A stretch of 64,000 nt of DNA from Vanilla planifolia (taxonomy: Eukaryota > Streptophyta > Magnoliopsida > Asparagales > Orchidaceae), in contig JAIUJO010000166.1 of the NCBI GenBank assembly GCA_023846275.1, positions 20,001-84,000 of the forward strand. The letters run 5' to 3'. Positions 47,675 through 58,295 of this stretch are shown here, piece by piece. The notes beneath the pieces were generated by a model. The model worked only from the letters and a program-made list of their open reading frames with translations, had not been told where the DNA came from and searched no databases. Both the position numbers and the translations under genes were made by a program. How positions within the stretch are numbered: the stretch's first letter is position 1; each line of letters begins with the position of its first letter.

Positions 47675-48363
47675 GTTGATCTATCCTCAAGTTCACTAGA
47701 AAAACCTTGTTATGACATCGCCTTCTTTCAAATGATAAGGTTCAGTGTACTTCTTGTCAAGCAACCCATGGCAAACCACCCACATTGTAGTAATCCAAAC
47801 ACTTCAATAGACATTCAATTAATAGAAGCAATGGAAGGTAAGTAAAAAGGCCAGGGATGTAGTCAACATGAGTTGATGACTCATGTTTCTACAAATTCCT
47901 TTTTGAAAACAAATTATTACAGTGATCTATCCCCATCATGATGAAATTTTTATAAGATTACCCACACTTTTGACCAATGCAATGAACTCATTAAACAAAT
48001 TAGAGTAGCATGCATGTTGCATAGAACATCTAATGGCATCATAAACTTATTATTATGTCAAACATCCATGGCCTAAGTGGTTATTCTCCCTCTAAGATGT
48101 TGGATATAGGGCTTAACCTAGCATAGCTTGTTAGCAACCCGATGCCTTGTTCATTAATGGAATTAATGAGACATATCACTCCAACTAAGAATAACTATGC
48201 ACTATTGCTAAAAGAATTATGAAAGAACAATTCATTTATCAATCCTTTTTCATGTTGAGTCATTTTAAGCTACATGCTTCACTTGTGATGGTGCTCTTTC
48301 ATCAACTCTAAGTTTTAGCCTTGTGTCAATACTCTCTCTAGATCCCAAAGAATTTTATTATTC
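47675..48363 (-). pseudogene. 18S rRNA, 3' segment, degenerate (copy 2)
   Basis: About 690 bases, 18S rRNA from the 3' end to about nucleotide 1090. Plus-strand landmarks: AAATGATAAGGTTCAGTG at 47730-47747, GGGATGTAGTCAACATGAGT at 47854-47873, GATCTATCCCCATCATGATG at 47924-47943, GGCCTAAGTGGTTATTCTCC at 48070-48089, CATTAATGGAATTAATGAGA at 48152-48171, and TCCCAAAGAATTTTATTATT at 48343-48362. Unlike copy 1 it runs through the insertion site, so it keeps the stretch that is repeated at the far side of the LINE array. The other half of this 18S lies beyond the window. Confidence 0.95.
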
Positions 48364-48462
48364 TTGGGAATACTCCATCCCAAAGTACTTTTGTATTTTA
48401 GACTTTTTAAATGAACCTCTCAAAGAAGAGTGTGATGTAGGCTTAGACCATTTATATTAACA
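48364..48462 (+). mobile_element. Truncated LINE 3' end at the 18S junction
   Basis: About 99 bases. It starts with TTGGGAATACTCCATCCCAA, aligned with the WDWGIPxPK segment at the end of RNase H (compare TTGGGGAATACCTCATTC at 25703), and finishes in the shared LINE tail TGATGTAGGCTTAGACCATT at 48433-48452. It is a severely 5'-truncated copy between 18S and unit D, and has no counterpart at the 18288 junction. Confidence 0.78.
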
Positions 48463-48495
48463 AGTAACCAAAAGAACTTTATGGATGATATATGG
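48463..48495. repeat. 18S-like stretch between LINE tail and unit D
   Basis: Reads AGTAACCAAAAGAACTTTAT and on to ATATATGG, aligned with the 18S site GGAACCCAAAAACTTTGAT .. ATAAGG. It separates the truncated LINE tail from the 5' end of unit D. Confidence 0.58.
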
Positions 48496-48869
48496 TAGAA
48501 AATTTTTTGGAGTTTTAGGAAGATTACATATGGAGGTGCAACTGGACTGAGATGAAGGAAGGTAGAATTATAGGTAGATGTAATTGTTCAAAGCTCTTTT
48601 TGTCGCAACATTCTCAACCACTAGCAAACTTTTAAAATTGACATAGTAACAACCTTTCACTAGCAATTCAACAAGGTGTAGGCATTAATGATTGCCTTAA
48701 AGTTGAGGAAGAGCATGGAAAAAAAGCGATGTGGTGCAATCTTTGCTTCTGTAGGCTACAGATGTAGAGGCTCTGATCACGATTGGTGATAATTCTTGGA
48801 ATCCTAGCATTGTTCATGTACTGAGTGCTCTAGCATACTATGGTGGACATACTCAAGGGAATGCATGAA

Positions 48870-50700
48870 ATGATATGGAGACATCATAAGATGGATCTTA
48901 ATGAAATAAGGTATGCTGTGAAGTGAACTCATTTGAGGTTGATGATGGTGAAGCAACTAGGTTGTGCAATGCAATAGCTATCATTTGAAAAGTATAGCTA
49001 GAGTAAGTAAGAATGTGGAAGAACTAACACAATAGATAATGATCTAAAGTTGAATGAGCTTATGAAACCATGTATGCATCTAGAGAGAATGTTATACATC
49101 TTAATATTATTGAGGCAACTAATGCACAATGTTGTACACAATTTGTTTGTGACAATGCCAAAGTGGTGGGGAAGGAAAACTATCTAAATAATAACTAGCC
49201 AGAAAATAATCTAGTTGATGTAAGCTTTAAGAATGCTCTTTTGGATGAAAAATAGGAAATAAAAATAGCATTTCTATTGGTACTTCATTTGGTAGTTACA
49301 TAGATAGATTAACAAATGTAGATGTGAAGATGATTGCATGGACGAATACCTCCCTCATGATAAATAATGAAATTCTCTTATCAAATGGGGCTTGTGTCCA
49401 TCATGTGTTGTACCACCAATTCATCTTATTAGTAGAGTATACAACATTCATTAATCTTTATAATGGATTGCTAGACATCTTTAAACAAATAGAGATGTTA
49501 TAGTGTATTTCGCATCTTAGACTTATCATTTCACTTTTGTTTTCTACACTTTGAGTTAGTTATTGATAGAGACTCAGTGTTGTTGCGTGGTCCTCGGTAT
49601 CTTGCTAGATTTCCATTGGGATTGGAGATGTGGACTCCTAGATTTAGGTGAAGTATTTCCAAAATAAAGTATGCCCTTGTATTGTTAAATTTTTTGGCAC
49701 TCTCTCTTGTATTCAAAAATGGAGAATCTTTTATGCTTTTCAAAGGATATAAGTAAGCCAATTTTTGATAGATGGTTGGATGGATGATGTTGAGGTCATC
49801 ATTTTTAAGAGTATGTATTAAAATTGACATGTCTAAGCCTTTTAGAGTAGGTATGTGACTAAATAGAGCATTGGGAAAATCTTTTTATAGGTTAGAATAA
49901 ACACTTCCCTAATCTACTTCATTTGTGATAAAGTAGGACATTCATTAGAGCTATGTCCATCTAGTAGGCTGGCCCAAAATATTGTAATAGTTTGAAGTTC
50001 TTGTCTTATTGAGGTAGGACATGACCAAAACAAGAATAGTGGGAAAATTGCTATGCAGATGGAGACAAAAGTTGTGATCAATGATGATTATGCAACATAG
50101 AGGAGAGAATGTTCATAATTGCATAATAGAGAAAGAATGGGAATGGGAAAGATATGTTTAGATAGGATCTTAGTAAGTAAGACAAGTTGGAAGAAAAGGT
50201 GAAAGCATTATACAGGGTAAGATACAAATCTAAGAATGAAGGGCATTGTTAGAGTTCATCCAAGTTGTAGTGGTTACTAACATAGAAAGCTCAAAGGGAG
50301 GATGAAAGTAATACAAATAAAAACCATGTTGAACAAGTACCAAGGATGTGCTTGAAGGCCCTAGTGACCCTCAACAAAGCATGGCTACAATTTTGGGAAA
50401 GTGGGTAGAAATTAGGAATACTTTAGTCCATCCATTGTTGTGGATCCACCTAAAGCTTAATAAAGAAAAATGCTCCTTAGAATGAATGTAGTGTTGATAA
50501 TGAAAATGAAAAGAAATAAAGGGAATAGTGAAAATTCAAAAAGTAAAAGGAAAGGTTGTGTAGAGAAAGATTGGGTTCAACAAAGGAAGCAGCCTCTTAT
50601 TTCCTAAAGTAGTTGTGAAAGTGCAGAATACTACAGTGATATTGGATGCAATTGGAAACAAGATGTGGTATTTTATGAAGATGTCTTTTGTGGTAAATGT
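48870..50700 (+). pseudogene. LINE ORF1 relic (unit D)
   Basis: ORF1 remnant. The N-terminal part at 48870-49250 aligns with 18590-18970 of unit A. The DUF4283-like region lies at 49290-49700. At about 49920-49965 the knuckle reads ICDKVGHSLELCP in one frame: the spacing to His and the last Cys is kept, but the first Cys is lost and the frame is shifted. The C-terminal Lys-rich tail runs to about 50700. Confidence 0.72.
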
Positions 50701-50899
50701 AGGTTTTTTGGCTGGGAAGAATAAGGTAAGATGAGGCATCGATATTACTGGAATCATTGTTATTAATGCTATTGATTACATGACGCTTAGTTGGTTTAGT
50801 ACTTGAGGCTTTTGGCTAACTACTTGGGGAAGAACTTGTTTAATTTACATGTTTTCTTTGGATAGAGAAGGAATTCATATTCATATTTGTGTATAGACT

Positions 50900-51790
50900 A
50901 CTACATTGATGCTGATAGTATGACGCTCACTTGGCATAGAAATAGGTGGATTTTGTGACTTATTTGAGGATGATCTTGCTTTAGATGGTTCATACATTAC
51001 TCAATCATGGAGACAACTTTGAGGTGGGAAGAAGAAACATTTAATTCTTATCAATATATAGTGAATAACATAAATGAGAATTATTCTAATGCTTGCAACA
51101 TAGGAAGGAGGCTTGTTGGTAATAGTAAGGATGAACAAAGTTTGGAGATGTATTAAGTCCAAAATATTAGGAGACACTATTGGTAGAGTATGTCGCAGAA
51201 AATTATTAAATGAAGGGTTCTTGAAGGAGCAATGAAGCATCTAAATATTTATATTATACAAAAGGTGAAAAGTAGGAGAATTGGAGTACCATTCTAAAGA
51301 TACAACTTATTTGGTTGGACTTTGAACCACTTTGGTAGAGTTCATATATTGTTGAGCATTTCGTCTATTGCCTGGTAAGGGTACTGTGTTTATAAGATAG
51401 AAAAGGATGTCTTTAGAAAGTGGACATCATTGGGAAGATGGAATGTTTCCATAAGTGCAAGTAGTTGCTAGTAGTCTCAACTGTCTCTCATGAGTTGTAT
51501 GTGTAGAATCTTTCTCGATTGCATTACTATGAATAGTATGAAATTCACTTGGCATAAAAAAATGAAGGTGTTTTACTACTTTCTTGGAGATGATATTGCT
51601 AGTCAAGGTTAAAGCTTTGTTCCTATTGGGATATAGCTATGAATAAGGAGGAAACAACAAGAAGTTAGGTTGAAATAAGGCGGGTAATAGAAATACAATT
51701 TTATCAAATATGTGTAACAAAAGGACATAAAATGGCAACTAAGAGGAGGAACAATTCATGGAGATCTTTGCTGCAAAATATTCTTGGTGT
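50900..51790 (+). repeat. Duplicated spacer module of unknown function (unit D)
   Basis: Two direct copies about 615 bases apart, with landmarks CTCACTTGGCATAGAAATAG at 50926 and TTCACTTGGCATAAAAAAAT at 51545, both followed by the block ending GATGAT or GATGATATT. Equivalent to the pair in units A and E. Confidence 0.65.
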
Positions 51791-52289
51791 TATTATAGGC
51801 AACAATGGTTGTTGATTGTAGTGGAAATCAAATTTTATAATACCATAATGCTAAATACTATTTTACTATACCAAAAAAGCTATAGTGTTTTACGCATTAG
51901 GCGAATTCATCTACATCAAAGAAATAAATGTACTTCAGTTTGTTTAGGAAAGGGGAAATTCGGAGCATTAGTATGCTACTTTTGTGTGTCATCTTCATTG
52001 GGTGGCATTGGAATTGCTCAAAAAGAACCCTTATTGATGGGATAGAATCTTCATTTACTTAGATTTTGCATACTAACTTTAAGGTAGAGGAGAAATTTTG
52101 TCGGGAAAGAATCTCAAATAGGAAATAGAAAACTTGTGGAATGGTAAAAATTGACTTGATCATTCATTCAACCTTCTTTCTTGAAATGTAATTACTATTG
52201 TTGTTTAAGTTCCTAGTGTTGTTGGGAATATGTGGTTGATATTTATAGGTTTCTTAAGTGCAAGTCTTTTGTTTCCATCCAATAATATA

Positions 52290-52715
52290 TGATTGCATTA
52301 GTAGTTTTGAACAATTATGATGTTAGAGTGGCAAACTTTTGAGACTAGTTGTTGCTCATTATAAGGGAAAATGGTGTATCAATGTTGCTTTATTGGAAAC
52401 TTGAGTGGAGAACTTCAATAAGCATGCAACAAAAATTCTTTTAAGAATGAATTTGAACTACTTTGTCCAACCATTAATTGGTTTATCTAGTGGTGTTGTG
52501 TTTTAATGTAGAAAATAGGTGGAGCTTGAGATTATGAAGGCAACCTCATAGGTTATGTATATGCTGGAGACCATTGACAATAACTCCCTTGGTGATGTTG
52601 TGTGGTATTTGATCAAAAGATTATGTGATCCATAGGGTAGCTCGAGACCAAATTAGAGAATGTTTAGTGCTTGGTGGTCTCTTGAGTGTAACAAAAGTTG
52701 TTAATATCCTTGGCA
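52290..52715 (+). pseudogene. LINE endonuclease relic, internally deleted (unit D)
   Basis: N-terminal half of the endonuclease. The segment near 52380-52480 matches SMLLYWKL..ENFNKHATK..LR.NLNYFVQP. Near 52690-52715 the match jumps from the stretch before GDFNxLL to the linker after the domain (compare 22940-22980 in unit A), removing the catalytic second half. Confidence 0.7.
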
Positions 52716-52879
52716 AACCTTGCAAGTTGAAATAAAAGCTTTGGAAGCTCAGGCTTAAAAAATTGTGTTGGAGTTAAATGAGTTAGGGCATGATCTTTTG
52801 GCTTAATGTATAACCTCATATCATAGAGCTATAGATTTGGAGAAATCTTGGTGGTGGTATTGTGCCAAGATGCATTGGG

Positions 52880-54260
52880 TGAACCATTGAGATTGCAAAA
52901 CATATTTTTATGAAGATGTGACTACTTCTACCTACATAAGAAAGATAATCATCAACATAAAAATGATAGTAGAGAATTGGTAGCATAACCAAATGAAATT
53001 AAAGAAATACTATTGTGGTACTTTAACAAGAAATGAGGTCACCTTGGGAAATATATTTCTCCATAGCTCAAGGCTTAGAAAACTATCAACAATGAGCATG
53101 CAATAGCTCTTATGACACTAAAAAGTGATGTTGAGATTAGGATGTTTGTCACAACTATGAAACCAATTTTTTAATGATAGATGTTTGATGAAAAGAGTGA
53201 AAGATATGCTAGTTATAGTTATTCCAGAGGTTTAAGGTCTTTCAAAACCTGAACAATTTAGATCGATAAGTTTTTGCAATGTGACATACAACATTGTGGC
53301 TAATCTTTTGGTGGGTACATTAAAGATGATGCTTCCCAAAATAAACAAGGGAACAGCTTTCTTCAATGCTTCGGTGAGCTATATTTGATAATATACTTTT
53401 AGCATAGGTGATGGCAACTTTTATGAATGCAACTGCAATAAGTGAAGGGCTCATGCCTCTTAAGCTGCACATGGACAAAGACTATAATAAGGTCAACTAG
53501 TAGTTTGTGCTTGATATGTTAAAGAATTTATAGTTTCCAAATATTTGGTTTTACTGGGTTGAGGTGTGTATCACTGCACCAAGAAGTTAGATTATGCTAA
53601 ATAGAGTTCACCTTTCGTGGATTGAAGCTATGTGGGGTCTTAAGCAAGGATGTCCATTATCACCATAACTTTATAGTATTGATATCCAAATATCTATCTA
53701 ATCTTATTATGCAGTAGATGGAACTTACAACCATGGTTAAGATCAAAAGTGGCCTTTCTTCACCTACTGTTTCTCACCTTTTTTATGATGATCATAACTG
53801 AAGCTATGCTCTACCCATTAATGTTATAGCAAGGACCATTTGGGACACTATGAAATAGTATCGACTACATTCAAGTCCATTTGTTAATCTTAACAAATCA
53901 AAATTATTGTTTAGTATTGTAATAAAATGCATGCATATGAAGATGATTACAGGGAAGCTATGTTTTTCCCCAACTACTCATTTGAAAAACTTAGGCATTC
54001 TTATTAAAAAAAATTATATTATTGAGAAAAACTATAATTTTCTTGTTGATCAAGTTAGAAATTTCATGTTTGGATGGAGGATCAGGGCTCTATCCATGAC
54101 GGGCCATATTATCATGAACGACCAGTGCTTATTGTTATTCCTATATATTACTTATCCCATTCTTTTATTTTAAAAGGAATTATTAAGTAGTTAAAAAAAT
54201 TGATACATTTGTACTTACAGAGTGGTTCTAACATTAGTAATTCTATAGAATTTGGTTACT
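52880..54260 (+). pseudogene. LINE reverse transcriptase relic (unit D)
   Basis: RT remnant. The KSPGxDG motif region near 53130 is shortened. Clear pieces: PEQFRSISFCNVTYNIVANLL near 53245-53310 (FRPISLxNVxYK motif), LKQGCPLSP near 53640-53667, and the catalytic region near 53775-53795 reading about HLFYDDHN, in which both aspartates survive but the box is altered. The thumb segment at 53907-54170 is one open frame that includes WRIRALSMTGHIIMNDQ (plant L1: the LSMVGRxxLINxV-like region). Confidence 0.85.
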
Positions 54261-54939
54261 CTACCTAAATAGGGTGATGGCCTTGAAATTCATTGCTTGT
54301 CTACATGATACATAGCATTGACTGCAAAGAACAACAAGTGGGCTATGGATTAGGAGGTAGGTTTAAGGGTCCAGATATTTAAGTCCAAGTATTTTATGAT
54401 TAATAATAATCTCTATGTATCACATGGGGCTTCCCATATATGCGAGCTATTTTGTAGTGCAGTGCCTTGAACAAATAAGAAAATGGTTTGGTGAATTGTA
54501 ATGGACATGCAATTTTCTTTCATGTTGGATAATTTGCTTGTCTTTTTTGCAAACACATTGTGGCCCACATATATTTATATGGACATGTAACATCTAATTT
54601 GTGTGATAGAACTTGTTAAGGAGCATGGCGTTTGGGAAAACGTTATGATACAAAATTTGCTTGTATCTACTTTGATTTTTAGGATTATGCACTTTTCTTG
54701 GACTAGATCAAATTCAAAGGATATGCTCTATTTCAATAAGATTGAAGAAACAGTGTTGGAATCAAAAGTTATATACTACAAAATGTACAATAGCCAAAAT
54801 TTATTCCTAGAAGAAGAAGTGGGATTTGGAATTTTAAATTATAGCATAGAGTGAGTTTGTTTATGTAGACATTAATTTTCAATATACTTTCCACTTATTA
54901 CTTTATCTATGTGAGAGGTTTTGAGAACCAAGCATTTTG

Positions 54940-55850
54940 TCCATGGGGCTATGAGAAGGAGGAAGATATTACGCTTTACTTTTGGGAATGTCACAAGGAA
55001 AACAAATTCTAGGCAAGCAACTTCAAAATTACAAATCTTAGTGATGAATGGAGTAATAACTTGCATTTTAAAAAATTGAAGGAGCAATTGAACTAGATGG
55101 AGTTTAATATTGAAGTTGTTAGTGCATCTTAAGCAATCAAGTTTTCTACTACAGAGTTGTATTTGCTTTGGGTTAATAGAAATCTACATGCATATGTTGG
55201 TAAGATGTTTATCCTTGTTGCTGTTTGACGAAAAAATTAGTTTGATGTTGCTTCTACTATTGCTTGTTCCATTCATATGAGCCCATCTTGTGAGAGTTCT
55301 TGCAACCTTCAAGCACTTTGTGTAACCTCTTATTGGACTACTCTAATAGGGTGGGTTAAGCCTAATAGCGATGCAATAGTGAAAGAAATTCTTAATGTTG
55401 GAATTGGCATAATTCTTTAGGATCACTTGGGCAAGACTACTACTATTGTTGACAAAAAGTCAATTTTAAGAGCAATCACCATCATGGAAACTATTGCTAT
55501 TCTCGAAACCATGGAGCTCCTTAGAACACTATTTCCTAATATTCATGCTACAAAAATTGAATCTAACTCTCCAACTTCCATTGTTGAAGTGAGATGGATT
55601 CTTGTGTCAAACTCTTATAGTTGTAATTGTCTAAGCATTACTAATTTTTTGAAGAGTATGTGATTCTTCAAACTTCCCCACATATTGTGTCAAAATAGTT
55701 GTGTAGTCGATTGGTTTGTGCATTATACTCTTTCGTATGCTTTTATATGGGATTGGGGATTGCCCTTTCCCAAACTACTTATGGACTATCTTTTTTCTAA
55801 TTTTATTATTAAACTCCATAAGGATTGTTTGTTGAAGCCTTTAGCCATTT
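54940..55850 (+). pseudogene. LINE zf-RVT-like and RNase H relic (unit D)
   Basis: Near 54970-55010 the frame reads TLYFWECHKENKF, the zf-RVT-like motif. RNase H follows: GWVKPNSDAI near 55344, with the catalytic Asp of the VKLNxDG motif kept, and an open stretch 55427-55660 containing METIAILETMELLRTLFPNI and KIESNSPTS (from the xxExDSxxx motif). The late DWFVHYTL and WDWGLPFPKLL segment (55707-55785) is also readable. This is the best RNase H copy after unit A. Confidence 0.85.
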
Positions 55851-57940
55851 ATTTATTATGCAACTCAAATACTTACCAATTATTGGGATTAGGATTGGCG
55901 ATTTTTCACCAATGATTACTTACCTTCTTTATATAGATGGCATTTTGATCTACACAAGCCTAACATAAACTACTTGGGACATTATGAAGCAATATAAGGA
56001 ACACTTTGGCCAAGTGGTAAATTTTTGCAAATCCAAAGTATTGTTCAGTAAGGTGATGGAATGCAAGCATAGAAAAATGATAGTAAGAAAGTTACATATG
56101 AGTCAAATATGAGTCAAGCTACTCAAGTAAAATATTTCACCATACCAATTGAAGCAGCTAAATTTGGAAAAAATGGCTTTTGATTTATTATTGATCCAGT
56201 TGAAAATTGTGTGAAGGTGAAGGCTCAAGTTCTATCAATGATGGGGCATCTTGTCATGATCAACTTGGTGCTTGCTACTATTCTTATATATCTCTTAACC
56301 TACTCCTCAATTCTAAAGAAAATTATGGATGAGTTTGAGAAATTGATGCGATGGTACTAGTGGAGTTGTTAAATGTTAGCAAATCTATACATTATACAAG
56401 CTAGAAATTGGTGCTCTTCCTAGGAATTATGGAGCTCTTAGAGTTTGTAGTTTGTCAACATGCTTGTAACATTGATTGCAAAGCATGGCAAGTGGGTTGA
56501 TGGCCTTTGGATTCAAGCATTTAGATTTAAGTATTTTGTGCTAAACAATAATCTTTATATGATATGTGGTGCTTTGTATACATGTAGGATACATAGTAGT
56601 ATGATGCCTTGGAGAAATGAAAACATAGTTTTAGGAATCATTGATGGAAAGAAAGTTTCATTTTAGATAGATAATTTGCTCGTGCTTCTCCAATTGCGTT
56701 TTGGCCTACTTATATCAACATGGAAGTGGAACATCTAACAAATGTTGCAAAGCTAGTTAAGCAACACAGTATGTGGAACCATGATAAAAATAAAAAATAT
56801 ATTCATGCCTACTTTGTTGTTTTAGGTTATGCATTCCCCATAGGGAAAATAAAATGAAAAGGTCATGTGATACTTTAATCATATTGACATGGCATTGGAA
56901 TAAAAATTCATCTACATTAGTTCGTATTTGATTTATAATTGAATAACAGTTGGAAGTTGAAACTATAGCCATCGGTTAGTGCGTTCATTTTGAGATTAAT
57001 TTTGAACTTTCTTCCAACTCACTCTTGGATGTGTGCAAGAGGTATTGAGATGCAACTATTTTGCCCATAGAGCTGAAACTTTGAATAGGATGTTCAACAT
57101 AGCTTATGGGAATGTGATAAAGGAAAGGATTTTTTGGGAAGAAATTTTGCAATCTTTATCTCATGTATGATGGGGCTAACAGCAAGGATTTTAAATCTTC
57201 AAGTGAGCTACTTAACAAGATGATGGCAAATATTCAGGTCTTAACTATGTTGCTTGTAGTTAAATTTGACATTTTTCCGTTATATCAATTGAAATTTCCA
57301 AGAACAAGTGGGCAAGGTGCTGAGTTTGGTTGCACTTCAAAGCAGTATTCAAATCAATGCTGCTAAAACTGCTTGTTCCTTTTCTCCAATCACATCTAGT
57401 GGGACTTCCTACGGCCTTTAGAAGCTATTTATAAACAATTATTGGACTCTTCCACCAATAGGGTAGGTTAAGTCAATTGCAATACAATAGTGTAAGATTA
57501 TCAAAATACTAGAATTGGAATAGCTATTCTTGATGACTTGGGTAGGACTATTACTATTATTGGTGGATCTTGGATTTTAGATTCGGTTTTCAACATGGAA
57601 ACTATTACTATTCTTGAAGCTGTGGAGCTCCTTAGAATGCTACTCTCTAATTTTTATACTTCATAGATTGAATCAGACTCTACAATAGTCGTTACATAGG
57701 TGAGCCAAACCCATGCATCTACGACATGTATAGGTAATTATCAAAGTTCTATCAAGTTTGTGCAAAATATGTAGTCTTTCAAAATATGCCACATTATGTG
57801 CCCAGACAACTATTCAACCAACTGGATTGCACATCACACTTTTATGTATGATTTTGAGTAGGATTGTTGTATGCCCTATTTATTTTATGTATGACCTTTC
57901 CAATGAGAGTTTGTTGTAGGCTTTAACCATTTCTTTATCA
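55851..57940 (+). mobile_element. LINE unit D', internal 3' duplicate
   Basis: Second copy of the LINE 3' part, 2.1 kb. It starts with IGIRIGDFSPMITYLLYIDGILIY-like RT palm sequence (from 55880; the box is YIDG at about 55930), then thumb, zf-RVT-like segment (QHSLWECDKGKDF at about 57098), and RNase H (57460-57870, with METITILEAVELLRML at 57597). It ends in the shared tail TGTAGGCTTTAACCATTTCT at 57914-57933. The left joint lies within or beside the tail of unit D. Confidence 0.8.
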
Positions 57941-57970
57941 AATAACTCAAAGGCTTTAGGATTTTTAAGG
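57941..57970. repeat. 18S-like stretch between LINE units D' and E
   Basis: Reads AATAACTCAAAGGCTTTAGG then ATTTTTAAGG, aligned with the 18S site GGAACCCAAAAACTTTGAT then TTCTCATAAGG over about 30 bases. The longest of the LINE-LINE junction matches, placed exactly after a LINE tail. Confidence 0.62.
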
Positions 57971-58295
57971 ACTTTAGAATTGTAGGAAAAGGAGGTAGAT
58001 AGAATCATTAGAAGGCTTGTTTATGGGTCATGTTCTCTACTACCAGCAAACATTCAAATGGACATTGTATCAAATTTTATCTGAGCACTTGGTGTGGCTT
58101 TGTGACTAATGGTAGGCTAGAAGTCAAGAAAGATTACAAAAAAGTAAGGTACATGGAGCAATCTTCTTAGACACAGGTGGTGGGTGTAGAGGCTACGATC
58201 CCAACAGGTGACAATTTTAGGTATCCCAACATTTTCATGCGGTTAGTCCTCTAACATATTGTGGTAGTGGTACATGGGTTAATAAAGGAAATATT

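Larger units (their letters stand above)
48496..55850 (+). mobile_element. LINE unit D, L1-type
   Basis: LINE of about 7.35 kb. 5' region and ORF1 (48870-50700), duplicated spacer module (50900-51790), endonuclease with an internal deletion, RT, zinc-finger-like segment, RNase H. The 3' end breaks within the tail at about 55850, where RT sequence starts again (D'). It resembles units A and E. Confidence 0.87.

Noticed and set aside
8625..48363. Active rDNA
   Set aside because: Both copies carry hundreds of changes in universally conserved positions, including the 530 loop, decoding region and sarcin-ricin loop, and the 18S is interrupted by up to 19.5 kb.
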